From Desarmillaria ectypa (lineage: Eukaryota > Basidiomycota > Agaricomycetes > Agaricales > Physalacriaceae), in assembly GCA_030407005.1 (NCBI GenBank), contig JAUDYN010000004.1:2852001-2916000 (forward strand): 64,000 bases of DNA, read 5' to 3'. The position numbers and the translations under genes were made by a program. The notes under the pieces were generated by a model, which ran no database searches, had not been told where the DNA came from, and was given only the letters and a program-made list of their open reading frames with translations. The first letter of the stretch is position 1. Each line of letters begins with the position of its first letter. Positions 37,734 to 50,473 of the stretch are shown in pieces.

Positions 37734-40697
37734 ATGTCATCTAGGGCCGCGTCGGGACGAAGACGGATGCAATCAGGAAACACTTCATCATCGAAGTCGA
37801 AGCCACTGAAGGCTACGAATGTAGCATTAACTGGGGGGCATATTGAGAAAAGTTTCCTGGGTGCACTGCGACCATTGGTGCGTGGTGTGTTGATATTACT
37901 GTCGATCGTTGTTCATTGACCACGTGTTACACCAACAGCGCTCGACACGTTCCGCCCAAGCGCCCCTATCTTCACCGCCGTCCCCCCCGACATCCTCAAC
38001 GTCGTATGGGCTGGGCGCTACACCGCCGCAAGTACGCACAGAGAGTGAAGATGGCGCTCCACCGCCGTCGTTGGTGTTCAACGACCAGCCGCGATCGCCC
38101 CTAGGCTTGGCTCCGTCGCTCTCGTCTGTGTCTAATAATACTTTGGGTGTGCTCTCGCCGCTACGGAAGGGTGACAATGTATATCTACCGACTCCCCCGG
38201 CTCCGCCGCTCCAGTCACGGGCAGGGACCTCCGATTCCGGCTCGGTAACCTCAGATGCCAGTTCCCATTCCTCCATGGACGTTAATCCGCCAGCTTCGCA
38301 CTTGTCCAATTCCTCTGGATCCACAGATTCCCAGCCTGCAGCATCTCCTTCGTTCGTCTTTCCACCCTCACGCTCTAGAGCTCACCCATCTTCTCCCCCC
38401 CCAAAGTTCAAGCTCAAGTCAAAAAAGAGCAAAGGGAAACAGGTAGAAACACAGGTTTATCCAGTTGCATCGAGTCTACCCGGCCGCCAGTCTCCTGAAC
38501 CATCCGCCTCACTTGTGGGTTCTTCCGGCTCTTCGTCTAATTCTCTGTCTATTCGCTCGCACAATTCTACGGAAGTCGCGTCACCCAGCTTTGTCTTCCC
38601 CTCATCCAGATCCAGAGCGCACCCGAGCTCGCCTCCTCCAAAACTTAAGCTACCTCTGAAAAATAAATACAAATCCTCCATTGGCAGCGACCGGAAGAGT
38701 GATCCACATCGTCATTTCATGGGTATACCTCTAAACAAGAAAAAGAAATCTAGTCAAGACCAATCTGCTGACACAGGTTCAGACTTATCGGCCTCGGATC
38801 CTTCTTCTTCGCGGCCATCTTCAGTCGATACTACTTCCTTCATAGGATCTACGAATTTCAGCATAGAACCACAATGGGTATCCAAGTCATCTCCGTCTAA
38901 GCGCGACTCATATCCCTTCGATCCGTACAACTCGATACTATTAGAGCAGTGCGTTCTCAATGTCAGACCATCCTTCGTTCCACTAACCTGCATCTATATA
39001 GGGACCGTCTAGGTACCGAGCTATTAAAGCGTCTAAACAGCGTCGATGGCCCTTCCTTCCACCATTATGGCAACAACCCTCCTGCTACCGTGCTTGACTT
39101 GGGCTGCGGCGAGGGTCATTGGATGCTTGATGCGGCTGTAGCGTGGAAAGGCTATGGGACAAAGGTCATAGGCTTCGATATGGTTGACATCACAAAATCG
39201 CTTCGTGCTGCAGCTGCTCGGAACGGAGTCTCGGAGAATATCTCGTTTGTGAAAGGTAACTTGTAAGTCCATTCCACATGTTTCTTCGTGCCCCTTGTAC
39301 TGATGGCTATCTGTAGTGTGAAGAACGAGCTCCCCTTTCCCAGTGATTCGTTTGATCTTGTGCGAATGTCCAATCTGACATATGCGATATCCTTTGAGAA
39401 ATGGGAGTTCGTTCTCCGAGAAGCCTGTCGTGTGTTGACCGTCGGAGGGCGACTAGAACTGATTGATGACCACGTCTTCTTTCCATATGGCAAGTCAGCC
39501 CTTCCAACGGTACCACTCACCGAATCCAGCGACGCCGATTCATTAGCACGATATTCTCAGTTGCAGCCTGACAATGACCCCGTCGATCCCATAACTAAGG
39601 AGGAGGAGGACTACGATATAATAGAAGAAGAGGAAGAGGAAGAAGAGGCCTCTGATACGGCAACACTGAATTGCAAGCGACACGACCCAACAATCTCCAC
39701 GACCCATTCCATCTCCTCTCATGTTCCTGGCGAGTTCCAAGCTGATCCATGGATAGAGCAAGCGTCGGCCGCACGAGAACTCGAGTCGCTCTTCGAGCAT
39801 CTGCACAATACGAAATACGGCATCCACCTTTGCCCAAGCCAATTCATCGTAGAAATGTTGCAGGAGATATTCGGGCACTCGAGGGAAGTGCGGACGATGC
39901 ATTTGACGCTAGCTCCGCCGGATCCTTCGCCCGAGAAGGGTCGACCGCTTGATGAAGTCCGCCAGCTAATGCATGCGCCGGGGCTCATGCTGTGGCCCTC
40001 CACACTTATTCCTCTGCCCCGGACAGAGATCGAGGTCCATGCGTTGAAATATCCGAGGGTCCTTTTGTCGCTTAAAGCGGCCCTGACGAGCTATGCGGCT
40101 GAGATCGCTGAGGAAGACGAAGTCGACGAAGAAGTGGTGAAGGAATCTTTGTGGGATTATGAAGGGTATGTTAGTTGCCTTTGAGGAAGGACCGATTTTC
40201 TGATTTTACTATTAGGTTCTTGCACGAGCGTTTCAACCATCCGCAGTACATCCATACAAATCCCCAGGCTGTATCCTATACTCGACAGGATTTGGACAAT
40301 AGAAGCATGCGAGGTTCTATACTTTCCATTGGTTCTGTTTCGTCGGAAGGCCGGTCTGCTATGCAAGAATATCAATAGTGAGTCTCCCTCGCCGTCCGAC
40401 TCAGTGCTTCCTGTCTTATATAATGCATTCAGTGAACTCCGTGATCACCTCGCGTGGTTGCTCGAGGATACAAGGGTATCGCCTCCACCACGTCTGCACA
40501 TTCCACACTCTCAGGACGGTGGCCACACTCGAACAGAAGCGCCTAGTATCTTGACATTGCCGAGCTTTGCGACGGTCAGCCCGACGGACGCAGCGGCTCC
40601 TCCGGATTACTCCCGCTACGAGCCTACCCATGTTCGGACATTTCATGTCTTTGAGGCTATCAAGATGGACGAAACACTCCTTGGGGCTGCAATGTAA
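37734..40697 (+). CDS. Large SAM-dependent methyltransferase with disordered N-terminal half
   Basis: Six exons (37734-37877, 37939-38948, 39002-39262, 39317-40165, 40216-40377, 40433-40697), 896 residues. The first roughly 390 residues are Ser/Pro-rich and include a near-exact 25-residue duplication. A class I methyltransferase domain follows: VLDLGCGEGHWMLDAA (motif I), KVIGFDMVDI, VKNELPFPSDSFDLVRM and EACRVLTVGGRLELIDDHVF. Between this and the C-terminal helical part lies an acidic insertion with eight successive Glu (about residues 570-590). The protein resembles fungal methyltransferases of the LaeA/type 11 style with long regulatory arms, but substrate and location are unknown. The start at 37734 rests on a phase-0 intron; the main frame itself has no ATG near its beginning. 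Confidence 0.85.
38345..38659 (+). repeat. Internal 25-residue duplication in the methyltransferase
   Basis: SPSFVFPPSRSRAHPSSPPP (starting about 38348) and SPSFVFPSSRSRAHPSSPPP (starting about 38583) are nearly identical and both lead into a Lys-rich stretch (KFKLKSKK and KLKLPLKNK). The DNA copies differ at many synonymous sites, so the repeat is not recent and the protein sequence is under constraint. Confidence 0.8.
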
Positions 40698-40812
40698 TTG
40701 TTACTGTATGTTTTGATGTATACTGTTAGATATGCGGGTGTAATCCCCGTCCTTCTATACACAATGATATCATGGTATTCAAGGACACATAAATCGTACA
40801 TAGCTGAGAGCC

Positions 40813-43800
40813 CTAAACACTGCGAGAAGGTCATTCATCGTTTTAAATCATATAAATGGAACACTTACCCATAAATATACTCCACTTCGTCTACACCTGC
40901 GCCTGAGGCAAATGCGGAATCCTCGCGAGGAGCGTGTCCTACTCCCGGGAGATCTTCATCTTCATCTTCCAGATCAATAGGACTATCACTGTCCAAGCCA
41001 AAGGGTATGACGGGACGTAGACCGCTCCCGGAGCTCGAACGCCTTCCGCCAGCGGGAGATTTGGGCAGCGCGGCCATCGTCTTGGGACTCATGTGCTAGA
41101 AAGAGAAAAATGAGCAAAGAATTAAATATAAATGGAGAATACGGACCTCCCAATCATTCCTGTTCTCATCATGGCCCTGCGGTTCATCTCGGTTCAGCCG
41201 GGCGTCATCACCCAGGTCACCAATAGAGACAATACTCTCGCTATCGCTTATACCATCGGCAATGTCAGCAGCGAAATCCACCGGGAACCGATGCCAGGCG
41301 GAGGTTCCTTCCATTAGCGGACTGCCCTGTTCATCGGACCACCCGAGGTCGGATATGTACTCCTCATACTCATCCTCAAAGTTGATATCCTCGGCCGTGT
41401 AAGGGAGGAATATTGAGGGATCAGGGGCTTGAGAACGAGCCGGGGGGAATACATCCGCATCCACGATGTTGGGCGTTCCATTGGGCCGGATGATATTAGA
41501 AAGCTCCGGACCGGGATGGAGGCCTTCTATGTGATGCGACATGCTCCCTGAGCGGCGGTGTAATGGGTTGAATTGGTTCGCGGTCGCATTGGTACCGTAT
41601 CGCTTGGTGTTGTCTAGGTGACTTCGCTTAGGAAGTGCAGAGTAAGACGGGGAACCCTGACTTACAGAATTTGACAAGGTGTCGCAAAGCGGTTTCCTGG
41701 GCCTGATGAAGAAAATGGTCAGAATAGGATGTTCATAGATTTGTCAACCTACAGAGGCGTCGGCGGCGTCGTCAGTTTCTGAACCCGTCAGCCATTCATC
41801 GCGGAGATCTGGCCTGCAGTTCAAATATATGGCCGTTATGAGTTTCATGTTGCCTGAGAAAAAGTAATGAGAGTTGACCAAGAGGTTTCTGACGGACACT
41901 CGTACTTTGCCTCCACTTCCGACCACAGAATGGAACTTGACTTTTGAGCAACTTGAGTAGGTGGAGTTGCAGCATTGGGTGTTGGACCCTTAGTATCCGC
42001 TTCAATACCGCCTAGTTGCCGGCATTATTAGTTCATCACTGGTTCATGCTTCTGAGTCACTCACAGAGCTTTTGTATTGGATTAACATCCAGATTCTATG
42101 AGATCGGTGTTTCGACAGCTTCTGCATAATCTTCGCAAAATTGATGGTCGAAAAGAAGTTTCTCCACGAGAAATCGGTAACCATTTCGACCTCTTCCTCC
42201 AGAATATCTCCGTTGGGCAGCGTACGCGTCTTCGTAATTGTATGCCTTGGTGGTCTTAGCATAGAGTCTTCCGGCCGCATCGGTTGAGGGTTTTTGGAGA
42301 AATGGAGATAACAATATCGGAAGAAGCTAAAGAAGGCCATTAATACCAGCATCAATAATACGGGAAGAGTTACGACTGACTTGTTTTCGGGAGAATCATT
42401 ACGCGCTACAAGAGACGTAGAGACTTCTTGCAACCCGAACATTTTCAGAAGCAGCAATAAGCAATTTGTGTCCAGTAGCAGCTGTCCCAAGTGATGGAAT
42501 TTCATTACGTCTAAATTAGGAGATCGTCGCGAGGTCAAGACGAAATTCATGTGGACTTACGTGATACCTTGAACCATTTCAAAACCATAAGCAGAATTGC
42601 GGATACGGCCTTGGAAGTAATTTCTCGGTGTCGAGTGACATCAAGTTCATCCAGAGTCGGTGTAGGAGGGGGGATGGGAGGCTCCTGCGCTATGTGTCTT
42701 TCAGTCAAGGAAGCGCTACCAGAAATAACAACTTACGCGAAGCAACACCAGGGAACATCGTAGCCGCTTGGGGAAGTGGCATGTTCGTGCCAGCTGTAAC
42801 TGTGGCCAACAGTAACTTGAGACAAACTAGAACCCACCCGGATAGTACGGGTAGACCAGCACTCTAAGGCATGCGTCAATTAACGCTCAGATGTTCAAAG
42901 ACAAACTTACATAGATCTGCTCCACGCGTTTCAGGCGCATCAAATCTTCCCGTCGTTCCTTCGCCTTCCTCCTCTCCGCGGCAGTTTCAGCACGTTCCAC
43001 CGCCTCGGTCGCCTCAGCGATTTTGGCATCTAGAAGAGCGACATCAGGCAAAGGCTCGGCTGATTCTGATTCCTATACCAAGTTTAAGGTTCCGTGATAC
43101 CAAACTGAAGATCAGAGGACTCACCTTTGCTGTGAAAGTAGACGGCTCGAATTCACCCTCCGACCCTGGCATATGATCCAATCCGCTCTCAAACGTCATA
43201 CAGTCTTCCCTTGTTCGCCACATTTGAGTCAACGACAGACTGACATACATATGCTTAGAATACAGTTTGTCGGCTTCATCGATGGCGAAGGGCACTAGTC
43301 TAGTATCTTTAGTCTGACTTTTCGAGAAGGGGAACAAGAAAGGTCGGTTCTGGTCTGTCTGGTACTGCTGTTTCTTCGGCTTTGGACCGACGGCAGGTGG
43401 TGGCGAAGGGGCAGGTGTAGCTGGTTGAGGGATAGGTCGATAGCCGTTATTGTGCTGATGGTGGAACATCATGTTATTGTGCGACGGAAGACTTGGTTGG
43501 TTCTCGGACTCATCGTTGTGATAGTGATGGCGCACAGGAATAGGAGAGAATGCTTGTGCTAGCTTGGACGTAAGGTTTGCACTGGCTAACTTAGGAATGG
43601 GGGATTCGACAGTCGGAGGTGGAGGTATGAAGGTGGGGTACTTCACCGAGGTTTCTTGACGGAATGCCTCAATGTCGAATGGTGAAGACTTGATAATTGT
43701 TTCACCTATATCTGTATCAGATAGCGTAAACAGAAAGGCAAAGCAAGCGAGTAACCTTCAGGCGCCTCGGGACTATTCGACAGTCCTCCTAGTTCTCTCG

Positions 43801-44938
43801 CAAGTTTTTTGACCCTAGCGTAGTCGCGATATCCACCAAAGCAAGCCAATAAAGTCTTCCAAAGGAGCAATAAGAGCTGAGGAATGTTTGAGAGTGAGGT
43901 CGTCTCCGAAAGAAGACCTTGTCACCTTTTTCACAGGATATCCTTTAGCACTTTTATCACGTAGACCCGAGACGACACTAAACACATAGACGGGAAAGGG
44001 CGGGTCCATGCTCACTTCGATAACCCATTAGTACAGAGAGGACATTTCAAAGCATGACCCACGTACTTAATTCGTCTGCAAACTCATCGTATCCCTTGAA
44101 TATCTCAATTAAATGGTACAACATCCCGACATAGACGGAAAGCTCCGTCAATACTTCTTCCAGGAGATTAGACTTCTCTTCGGGTGTAACACGCAAATGC
44201 GCGATGTCAGTGTCCGAGAGACTACTGTTTAACGATGAGGACAATAAGCATGAGTGGACATTCGAGACGGTAGGATTCTGGTTGCTTGCCATAGCAAATC
44301 ATGTTTTGAACTTGCAATCTTCATGGCTTCCACAATCGCGCTGACACCGTTCGTTGCTCGGACAATTTTGCAGTTCTCAAAGATCCAATGAAGCTGATGT
44401 TCTGGTGATCCCGTTTCCACAAACGTCCCTACAAACCGATCATGTCAAGTCGACTATCATCGAGAAAAAATAGAACCTTGGACGATGTAGAAAAGGCGAC
44501 GCGCATTTGTAAAGCGAATCACGGCATCTCGGTGTTCGAGTCCTTCAAGGAGCAGTTCAACGTGAGCTTTGCGCTGAGGAAGAGGGGTCTTGGTCCATTC
44601 TTGGGGTATGTTACGTGTGAATATCTTCAGCGACGCAATTTACCCACCTCCATCGAAAGATCCGTGCCACGCCCTCAAATTCTCCGCTACCTGGGGCATC
44701 TCGACATACGAATATAGTTCATCAATCTCGTTCATAACTGTATCTTCATCGTCATAGTTGTAGTCGTACCACCATTGCTAGATCATCCCTTAGTCTTTCA
44801 TTGACATAGGAGAAGGTAGACACGTACTTTCGGTTTGGGAATGGAGTTGACCATGGTCCTCAGCTGTCCAAGAGTAATGGAATCCTGATTCGCGTTATTC
44901 ACCCCATTTCCTTCTGTGTTCGGCCCAATAAATGACAT
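40813..44938 (-). CDS. STRIPAK complex subunit, Far11 / HAM-2 (STRIP) family
   Basis: A long multi-exon gene; I read most exons but not every junction. The start MSFIGPNTEGNGVNNANQDS leads into the N1221-like domain (WWYDYNYDDEDTVMNEIDEL, HVELLLEGLEHRDAVIRFTN, MYHLIEIFKGYDEF-like, KGYPVKKV). The C-terminal DUF3402-type domain has TRTLPNGDILEEEVEMVTDF, YLNCRPDLRDEWL and an acidic tail. Far11 in yeast and HAM-2/PRO22 in filamentous fungi are core STRIPAK subunits needed for cell fusion, septation and fruiting. The middle carries a Pro/His-rich linker. Either the protein stops at YIYG (40865) or one more splice adds a short exon ending at 40813. One junction (44278-44315) needs a 38-bp GC..AG intron. 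Confidence 0.88.
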
Positions 44939-44982
44939 TTTGACGCGTCTAATGGACTTGCATGAAGTGGAATGGTAATAGC

Positions 44983-45000
44983 AGTAGTAGTAGTAGTAGT
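44983..45000 (+). repeat. (AGT)6 microsatellite
   Basis: Six perfect AGT units about 45 bp upstream of the Far11/HAM-2 start codon, in what should be its promoter or 5' leader. Likely length-variable among strains. Confidence 0.85.
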
Positions 45001-46605
45001 CGCACTGGCAAGTGGTAGTAACCGAGTCAACGAAAGGGATTGCTTGAATGGAGCTTTCAAGCCAAACAACTTACGTCATGATACGAAGGGCTGACTCGCT
45101 CGTACTATTCCATCTCAAAGGGGGTTGGCTTGAATTCTCTGTGGTCTAATTGGCGCTTACCCTCCTATCTTCGCTTCTGCTCTACCCTGCAGAGCACAAG
45201 ATGATTTTATCTCAGCGACCTTACTTCGAATCTCTAGCGAATCGTGATCTCATGGTCTGAAAAGCATACTCGTATTCCCACTTTGTCCATATATCTCACG
45301 TAGACTGGGATATGCCGCATGGTGCTGTGTACTATCAGCTGCGAATGTGGATATCTCCGGAGTACATACTGGAAACCTTTGTGTGTGTGACCACGTAGTA
45401 TCAACTACGATCGTTTGTTTCTTCCCTGTAGATCTTGATATCTTGCTCCGAGCAGAGCCCAATCTCCGGAACGTTTCTGTTTCTATTGTCCGGATTGTTT
45501 TCATATCATGCATGATACATTGGTGGTTTAATTGATATTCTTGGTCGCCTAGGCATGTTTCATTTGGCTCGAATCATCGGGATCCCGCATGGCTCATTGT
45601 ACCAACACGTGTTACAAGGCCGCTCGCCGTGGAACATAGCACACGTAGACCCATCCATATTCCCGGCGTCGCTGTGCCAGGAAGCATTATATAATGTATA
45701 TGGAATGTATCGGCCAACCGACAGGTACGTAAATTATGACTCGAAAGCCGCTGTGCTTGGTATCCGAATCAGATACATGGAACACTGGGCACTAGTAGGG
45801 TACGAATCAAGAAATCCGGTGATATATAGTGCTCCGGGTTAACACACGGGGTCCTGTGTTGTGATCGATCAGGAATTTTTTTCAGAATAGGATAACAGGA
45901 GGGTTTGTCAGGTACCGTGGCGAAGCTAGGACTACCTAGGCCAAGCACAGACAGCAGCGCAGTCGAGGGGGAAATGGTAGTGACTACATCGTTGTATTAT
46001 TTAGTACTAGATTCAATTACACCCGTCTCGGTGTGTCTCATGTCGTACTGGATGTGTTCGCATGTCGGACGGAGCAACTGAGTCACAGTCAATTACCTAA
46101 TCAGATATATAAGGCGTGGCAGTCAGCCCAAAAAGTGACCATCCCTCCACCGTGTGCGACGTCGACCGAATCCCGTCGATTTTGTTGCCAGGTCTCTCTA
46201 TTCCATATACCATCGTCAGCCGAGACTGAAGAGGGTACACTGAGCTCCTTGCCTTGCTGAAAAAATTGCAGGCGTAGGCTTCCCCGGCAGCAGCCAAGGA
46301 CGCCACCTTTGCGTTTTTTCTCCAGCAGCCCAGTAGCAGCCCAGCAGCCCAGCAGCTAGCTCGGACCATCCAAAAGGCACGCCTTTGCTGTGCGTCTGCC
46401 ATCGATTCGACCTTCGACAGCTCTCGACCCCGACTTTTTCTCTTCTCTTCTTTTTCACGACACACCTTACGACCTCCTTTTTCCTCACTCGCTCGACTCG
46501 CTCGCTCCTTCATTCGAAAGGGCGACTTTGGATCCGAATATCGACGTCGCTGCTGACTCCATTGTGTCCGTAGTGCTCGATATCTTCGGTCCGTTCCAAC
46601 TGCAG
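45001..46605. other. Divergent intergenic region and long 5' leader of the cyclin gene
   Basis: Between the Far11/HAM-2 start (-) and the cyclin-fold start (+). One ATG-started plus frame (45555-45842, 95 codons) looks compositionally normal but has no family. The last 300 bp are C/T-rich with a CAGCCC-type repeat (46321-46360) and probably belong to the cyclin leader. Confidence 0.4.
46321..46360 (+). repeat. CAGC/CAGCCC-rich imperfect tandem repeat
   Basis: Repeating AGCAGCCCAG units over about 40 bp, roughly 250 bp upstream of the likely cyclin start codon. A simple-sequence element in a long leader; no function can be assigned. Confidence 0.6.
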
Positions 46606-48950
46606 ATGCCAGTTCCAGTTCCAGTTCACTCAAAACAGCCTGCGCATCCCGTTATCAAGAAGCATCATATCGACGACGGCCATTCCAATCCCTTTTTTAG
46701 TCTAACTTGCTCTCTCCCCGTGGCCCCCACGGGCCCTCCTCCCTCCTTTGGCACCCGCGAGCAGTGGATCAACTCGCTGCCATCGTGGAGGAGGACAAAG
46801 CCTCGCAGGATTTGGGAGGAAGACTCTCGTCTTGTCGGTCATCGTGCAGAGCAGGATTTTTCTCAAGGGTTAGCTGTCGCGGCCAACGCGTCTGTTATTA
46901 AAGGAGCGCACGCTGAAGCGTGCATTCCGCCCCTGTTCAATTTTCTTCAGTCACCCGACCTACACTCTTCTCCGCTCGACGGTGACGCCGACGACGAAAT
47001 GAGCTCAGAAGGTTCCGCCGTCAGTCAGCTTCATTCAGGCGGTTCTCCTGAAGAACGTCAGCTGCAGCATGACGACATCAAGATGTCTGTCCGCCCGGCT
47101 CCAACGGCTTCGTACGAAAGAGGCGCATTTTCGCCCATTTTCGAGGAACCATCTCCCGGAGATAATAGCGGCTCAAGTCCTATTGTGCCTGCTACTCCAT
47201 TTGCCGACTTCGTCGACCGCGCTGTCGCAGCCAATGGTTACGATGGTGAATATGGTGTTCCTGCCATTTCCACCGATGACATGCCCTATGGTATCAACAA
47301 GTGCGACTACGATTACTATCAGCCACAGCTGACCATCGTCGAAGAACCCAAGGAGCCAGTCCTAGCTCCCGAGGTGGTAACTCCATCTGCATCTGGTGGA
47401 TACAAAAAGTTGGCCGAGCCGCTATCCGAATGGATTGCAAATTATATCTGGAAGACTTGTACTACTGAGGGTGCCTTCCCTTTCCGTGGCACACCGTACG
47501 CTGCCTGTTCCTAATTTCGTCTTATTTACTCACTTCTCTGTCTAGACCCACATTTTCAAGGCAGTATCCAAGGGCACCTCCTGAATACCTTGCTTCTCTT
47601 ATTCATTCTTTGCTGCTGTCCACCCTTCTGCAACCCTCCGCTATTCTCCTGGCTCTCTGGTATATCGTTCGACTCCCAGTCTCTTTCGGAACGATTATTA
47701 TTGGCGATGAGGACGTCAAAGAGCTTCGGTTCAGAGCGGCTCTTCTCGGCACAGATCACGGGCATAATCAAGAGATGATAGAAGCTAGTGCGCCCTTCCG
47801 TCTTGCGGTTTTGGGGTGCATGCTAGCCAATAAGTGGCTTGATGATCACACTTTTTCGAACAAGACTTGGTAAGCTTGGCTTTTGCTCTTCCGAGTTGTC
47901 GTGTTCATTCATTTGTCAAGGCATACAATTTCAAATGTTCCCATCCATGCGCTGAATCATCTTGAGTCCCTTGCCTTGGACATTTTTGGATATGACTTGT
48001 CGATTACCAATGAACATTGGTCGCAGTGGCTTTCGCATGTGATGTCGTACCATTTGTCATTGTCGTCGTCTCATCCTCAGCCCATTTCCCGTCCGTCGGC
48101 TAATCCACACTCCATTATTCGCAAGGCCATCGATGAGATCATCCAGGCACCGGCTGTCTGCAACTTCGATCCCTCTCATCCCCAGCCTGTGTTCATTGGC
48201 TTGGAGCAACGTCGGAGAGAAAAACTAGAGAGGGAGCAAGCCATGGCACTCGAGCTTGCCGAGTTCGACATCGATGAAGGTGGTCCTCTCCGTGAGGAAT
48301 ATATACCTAAACGACGGGTTAGTGGTGCCAGTTCTACCTATAGCACTGGCTCCGGGGAGAACGATTCTCAAGCTTCATTCGGCTGGAATAGGCGTAATGC
48401 ACAACCTGTCAAAGGACTGCCTCCTCCTGCCAAGTGGAGTCCTGCAGGAGACGAGCCCATCTTGAGGGATAGGAACCGCGGTGGTGCACAGTATATCGCA
48501 GTGCAACCGCCTCCGTTGAATGCAGTTCCCTATCATCTGATACCTGCGTACCCCCATGAAGTGGGATACCAGGGTCATCATTGGCCCACGGCCGGTGCTT
48601 ATGTACAGCACGCTCCGATGTCTGTGGCCTACGCCTACGACATGGCGCCTCTTCGCCATCCTGCTCTTCCTGTTTATAGCCATCCGCAGCTTGTTCTTCC
48701 CATTCCAGTTTCGCATTCTCGTTCGCATTCACAACCCTACCAAGACATTACAGATAGTCGTAATCATCTGCGCTCATACTCTCAGTCACAGTTCCAATAT
48801 CGCTGCAGCGACATCCGTATGACTGCAAACGAAGCTCCATCTCCTCCCGAGTTGGATGGACAATGGGGTATTCACGGCCAGGCGTATCTTCCACCTACGT
48901 TTGCTCCTCATCACAGCGTCAGTTACCAATCTGCTTGGCTCCGGACTTGA
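46606..48950 (+). CDS. Cyclin-fold protein (cyclin N-terminal domain), long disordered flanks
   Basis: Three exons (46606-47495, 47546-47869, 47921-48950), 747 residues. A central cyclin box spans residues about 295-440: EYLASLIHSLLLSTLLQPSA, ILLALWYIVRLPV, RLAVLGCMLANKWLDD, WHTISNVPIHALNHLE and ALDIFGYDLSI. This order (SLL...ALxYIxRL...KxLxD...E...L) matches Pcl-type fungal cyclins that bind Pho85-like kinases. The N-terminal 290 and C-terminal 300 residues are low in structure, Pro- and Ser-rich, with a charged helix (RRREKLEREQAMALELAEFD). The start codon is the first ATG in the frame; the open frame continues 5' without one. Confidence 0.85.
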
Positions 48951-50473
48951 GCACGTCGCCCTCGTTTTCTCGGTTTTTCAGGAATAAACCACAGAATGCT
49001 CGATCCCCCTTAGACCGCATATTCCTGTCAGCACTCCGTCACTGTTTATACATTACGCTCGACTTGAACCACCAATGACACTACTGCAGTTGGTGGACTA
49101 TTTCACTCTCTCTTTCAGCCAAATGGGCTTGTACCTATTATTATTTCTGAATAACCGGTTCTATGGTCCTCTCGGTCCAGCTTCCTTGTCTGTTTCATAG
49201 CGGTCTACATCCATCATTCTTCCACTCATCGACAATCGGCCCCGGTTCGCATATATATTTTCCGCATCACACAATCGGCCCTCCATCCATCACCCACACC
49301 TTTTCTGGATATCCAGAGAGGATGGGTAGCAAGCCATTCCTCGTCGCAAGGGGCTACACAAGACTTTTTTATGGTGTAGTACTACTGTCGCGGTTTTTTG
49401 CTCCCATTGCGTTTCTTCTTTTGCCATGACATATTTTACTCTTCCCCCTCTTTGTAACGTTCATACCTACCTAATCCACGCTTCCACGTCGCATCATATG
49501 CTTTTTCTCGATGTACGTTTTGCCCCTTGTTACCTACGTGGTGTCTTTTGTCCCCAGATGCAAGACATTTTTACGCATACAACCGATGGTCTTTCGCATA
49601 AAACCCATAAAACATCTATTCTCCTTTCCCTCCCAAAGCTTCATCTGTTACCATTTCCCTTCTATCTGCCGCATCGTCGTAGGATACTTCCCCCCTACGT
49701 TCCTTCTTCCGCCTTTATCTCACCGTACATACCATACCGTACGTACATAGGTAGGTAAGTAATTATGCCAATTCGTTTACGGGATACGGTTGCGACATGC
49801 CACCGTCTCCTTATGCAACAAATTGTGCGACGATCTTGTTAAAAACCTTCCATGAAGAAATTGTCGAACTCGGGTTACTTGAGGCAGCCCTACAAGTAGC
49901 GATCAGGAGATAGGGTGAGGTATGATCTATAATTCATGAGGCAGACACTTCGACACACCTTCACCTCAAGCATAGTGTTCACACATAAATGACTTTCTCA
50001 CTTCAAACATGATCTACACCTAGAGATTGACAACAGAAGTAAATAATCTTGGAGAGGGAGCGACTTGAGGTGGCACTGTGAAGCAACATAACCTAACACT
50101 TTGCATACAAGCAATGATGCGATAACATTAGATCTTTAATTCAACATCCTCGTGACGTGCTTGCCCGTACTTACAGGTCCGCGTCAGCATTCGTATTTAT
50201 TTTCTTCAACCAATCGATCGGAGAGTATGGTTCCTGGAAGTGGCTATGCACCAGGCACTATGTCTCGGTCCGCCTTGCCGGTTCTGTTGATTCTTGACGG
50301 CAAACACATGCTGACGATGTTCCGCGGACTGTCCTCTGCTTCTAGAGGAGAAGCTACGATATCTGTACATATTGTCACCTGGACCAAGCACATGAGATGA
50401 GCTTTCTCCATTTAAGCAAGTGGCAGGAGCACCTGGGTATTACTACCTTCAATAGCGGCCTATATAAGCCTCC
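48951..50473. other. Intergenic region of about 1.5 kb, pyrimidine-rich
   Basis: Tandem region between two plus-strand genes. The stretch 49160-49760 is strongly C/T-rich on the plus strand, probably a long 3' leader of the cyclin gene, and its open frames look like pyrimidine-tract artefacts. The short inverted pair TACGTAC..GTAGGTA near 49739-49760 ends the tract. Confidence 0.45.

Noticed and set aside
39152..39520. Minus-strand open frames across the methyltransferase
   Set aside because: They are shadows of the plus-strand methyltransferase domain, whose motifs are unambiguous.
49426..49758. Plus-strand frame of 110 codons after the cyclin gene
   Set aside because: It lies in a C/T-rich tract that leaves frames open by composition; the residues mirror the tract bias.
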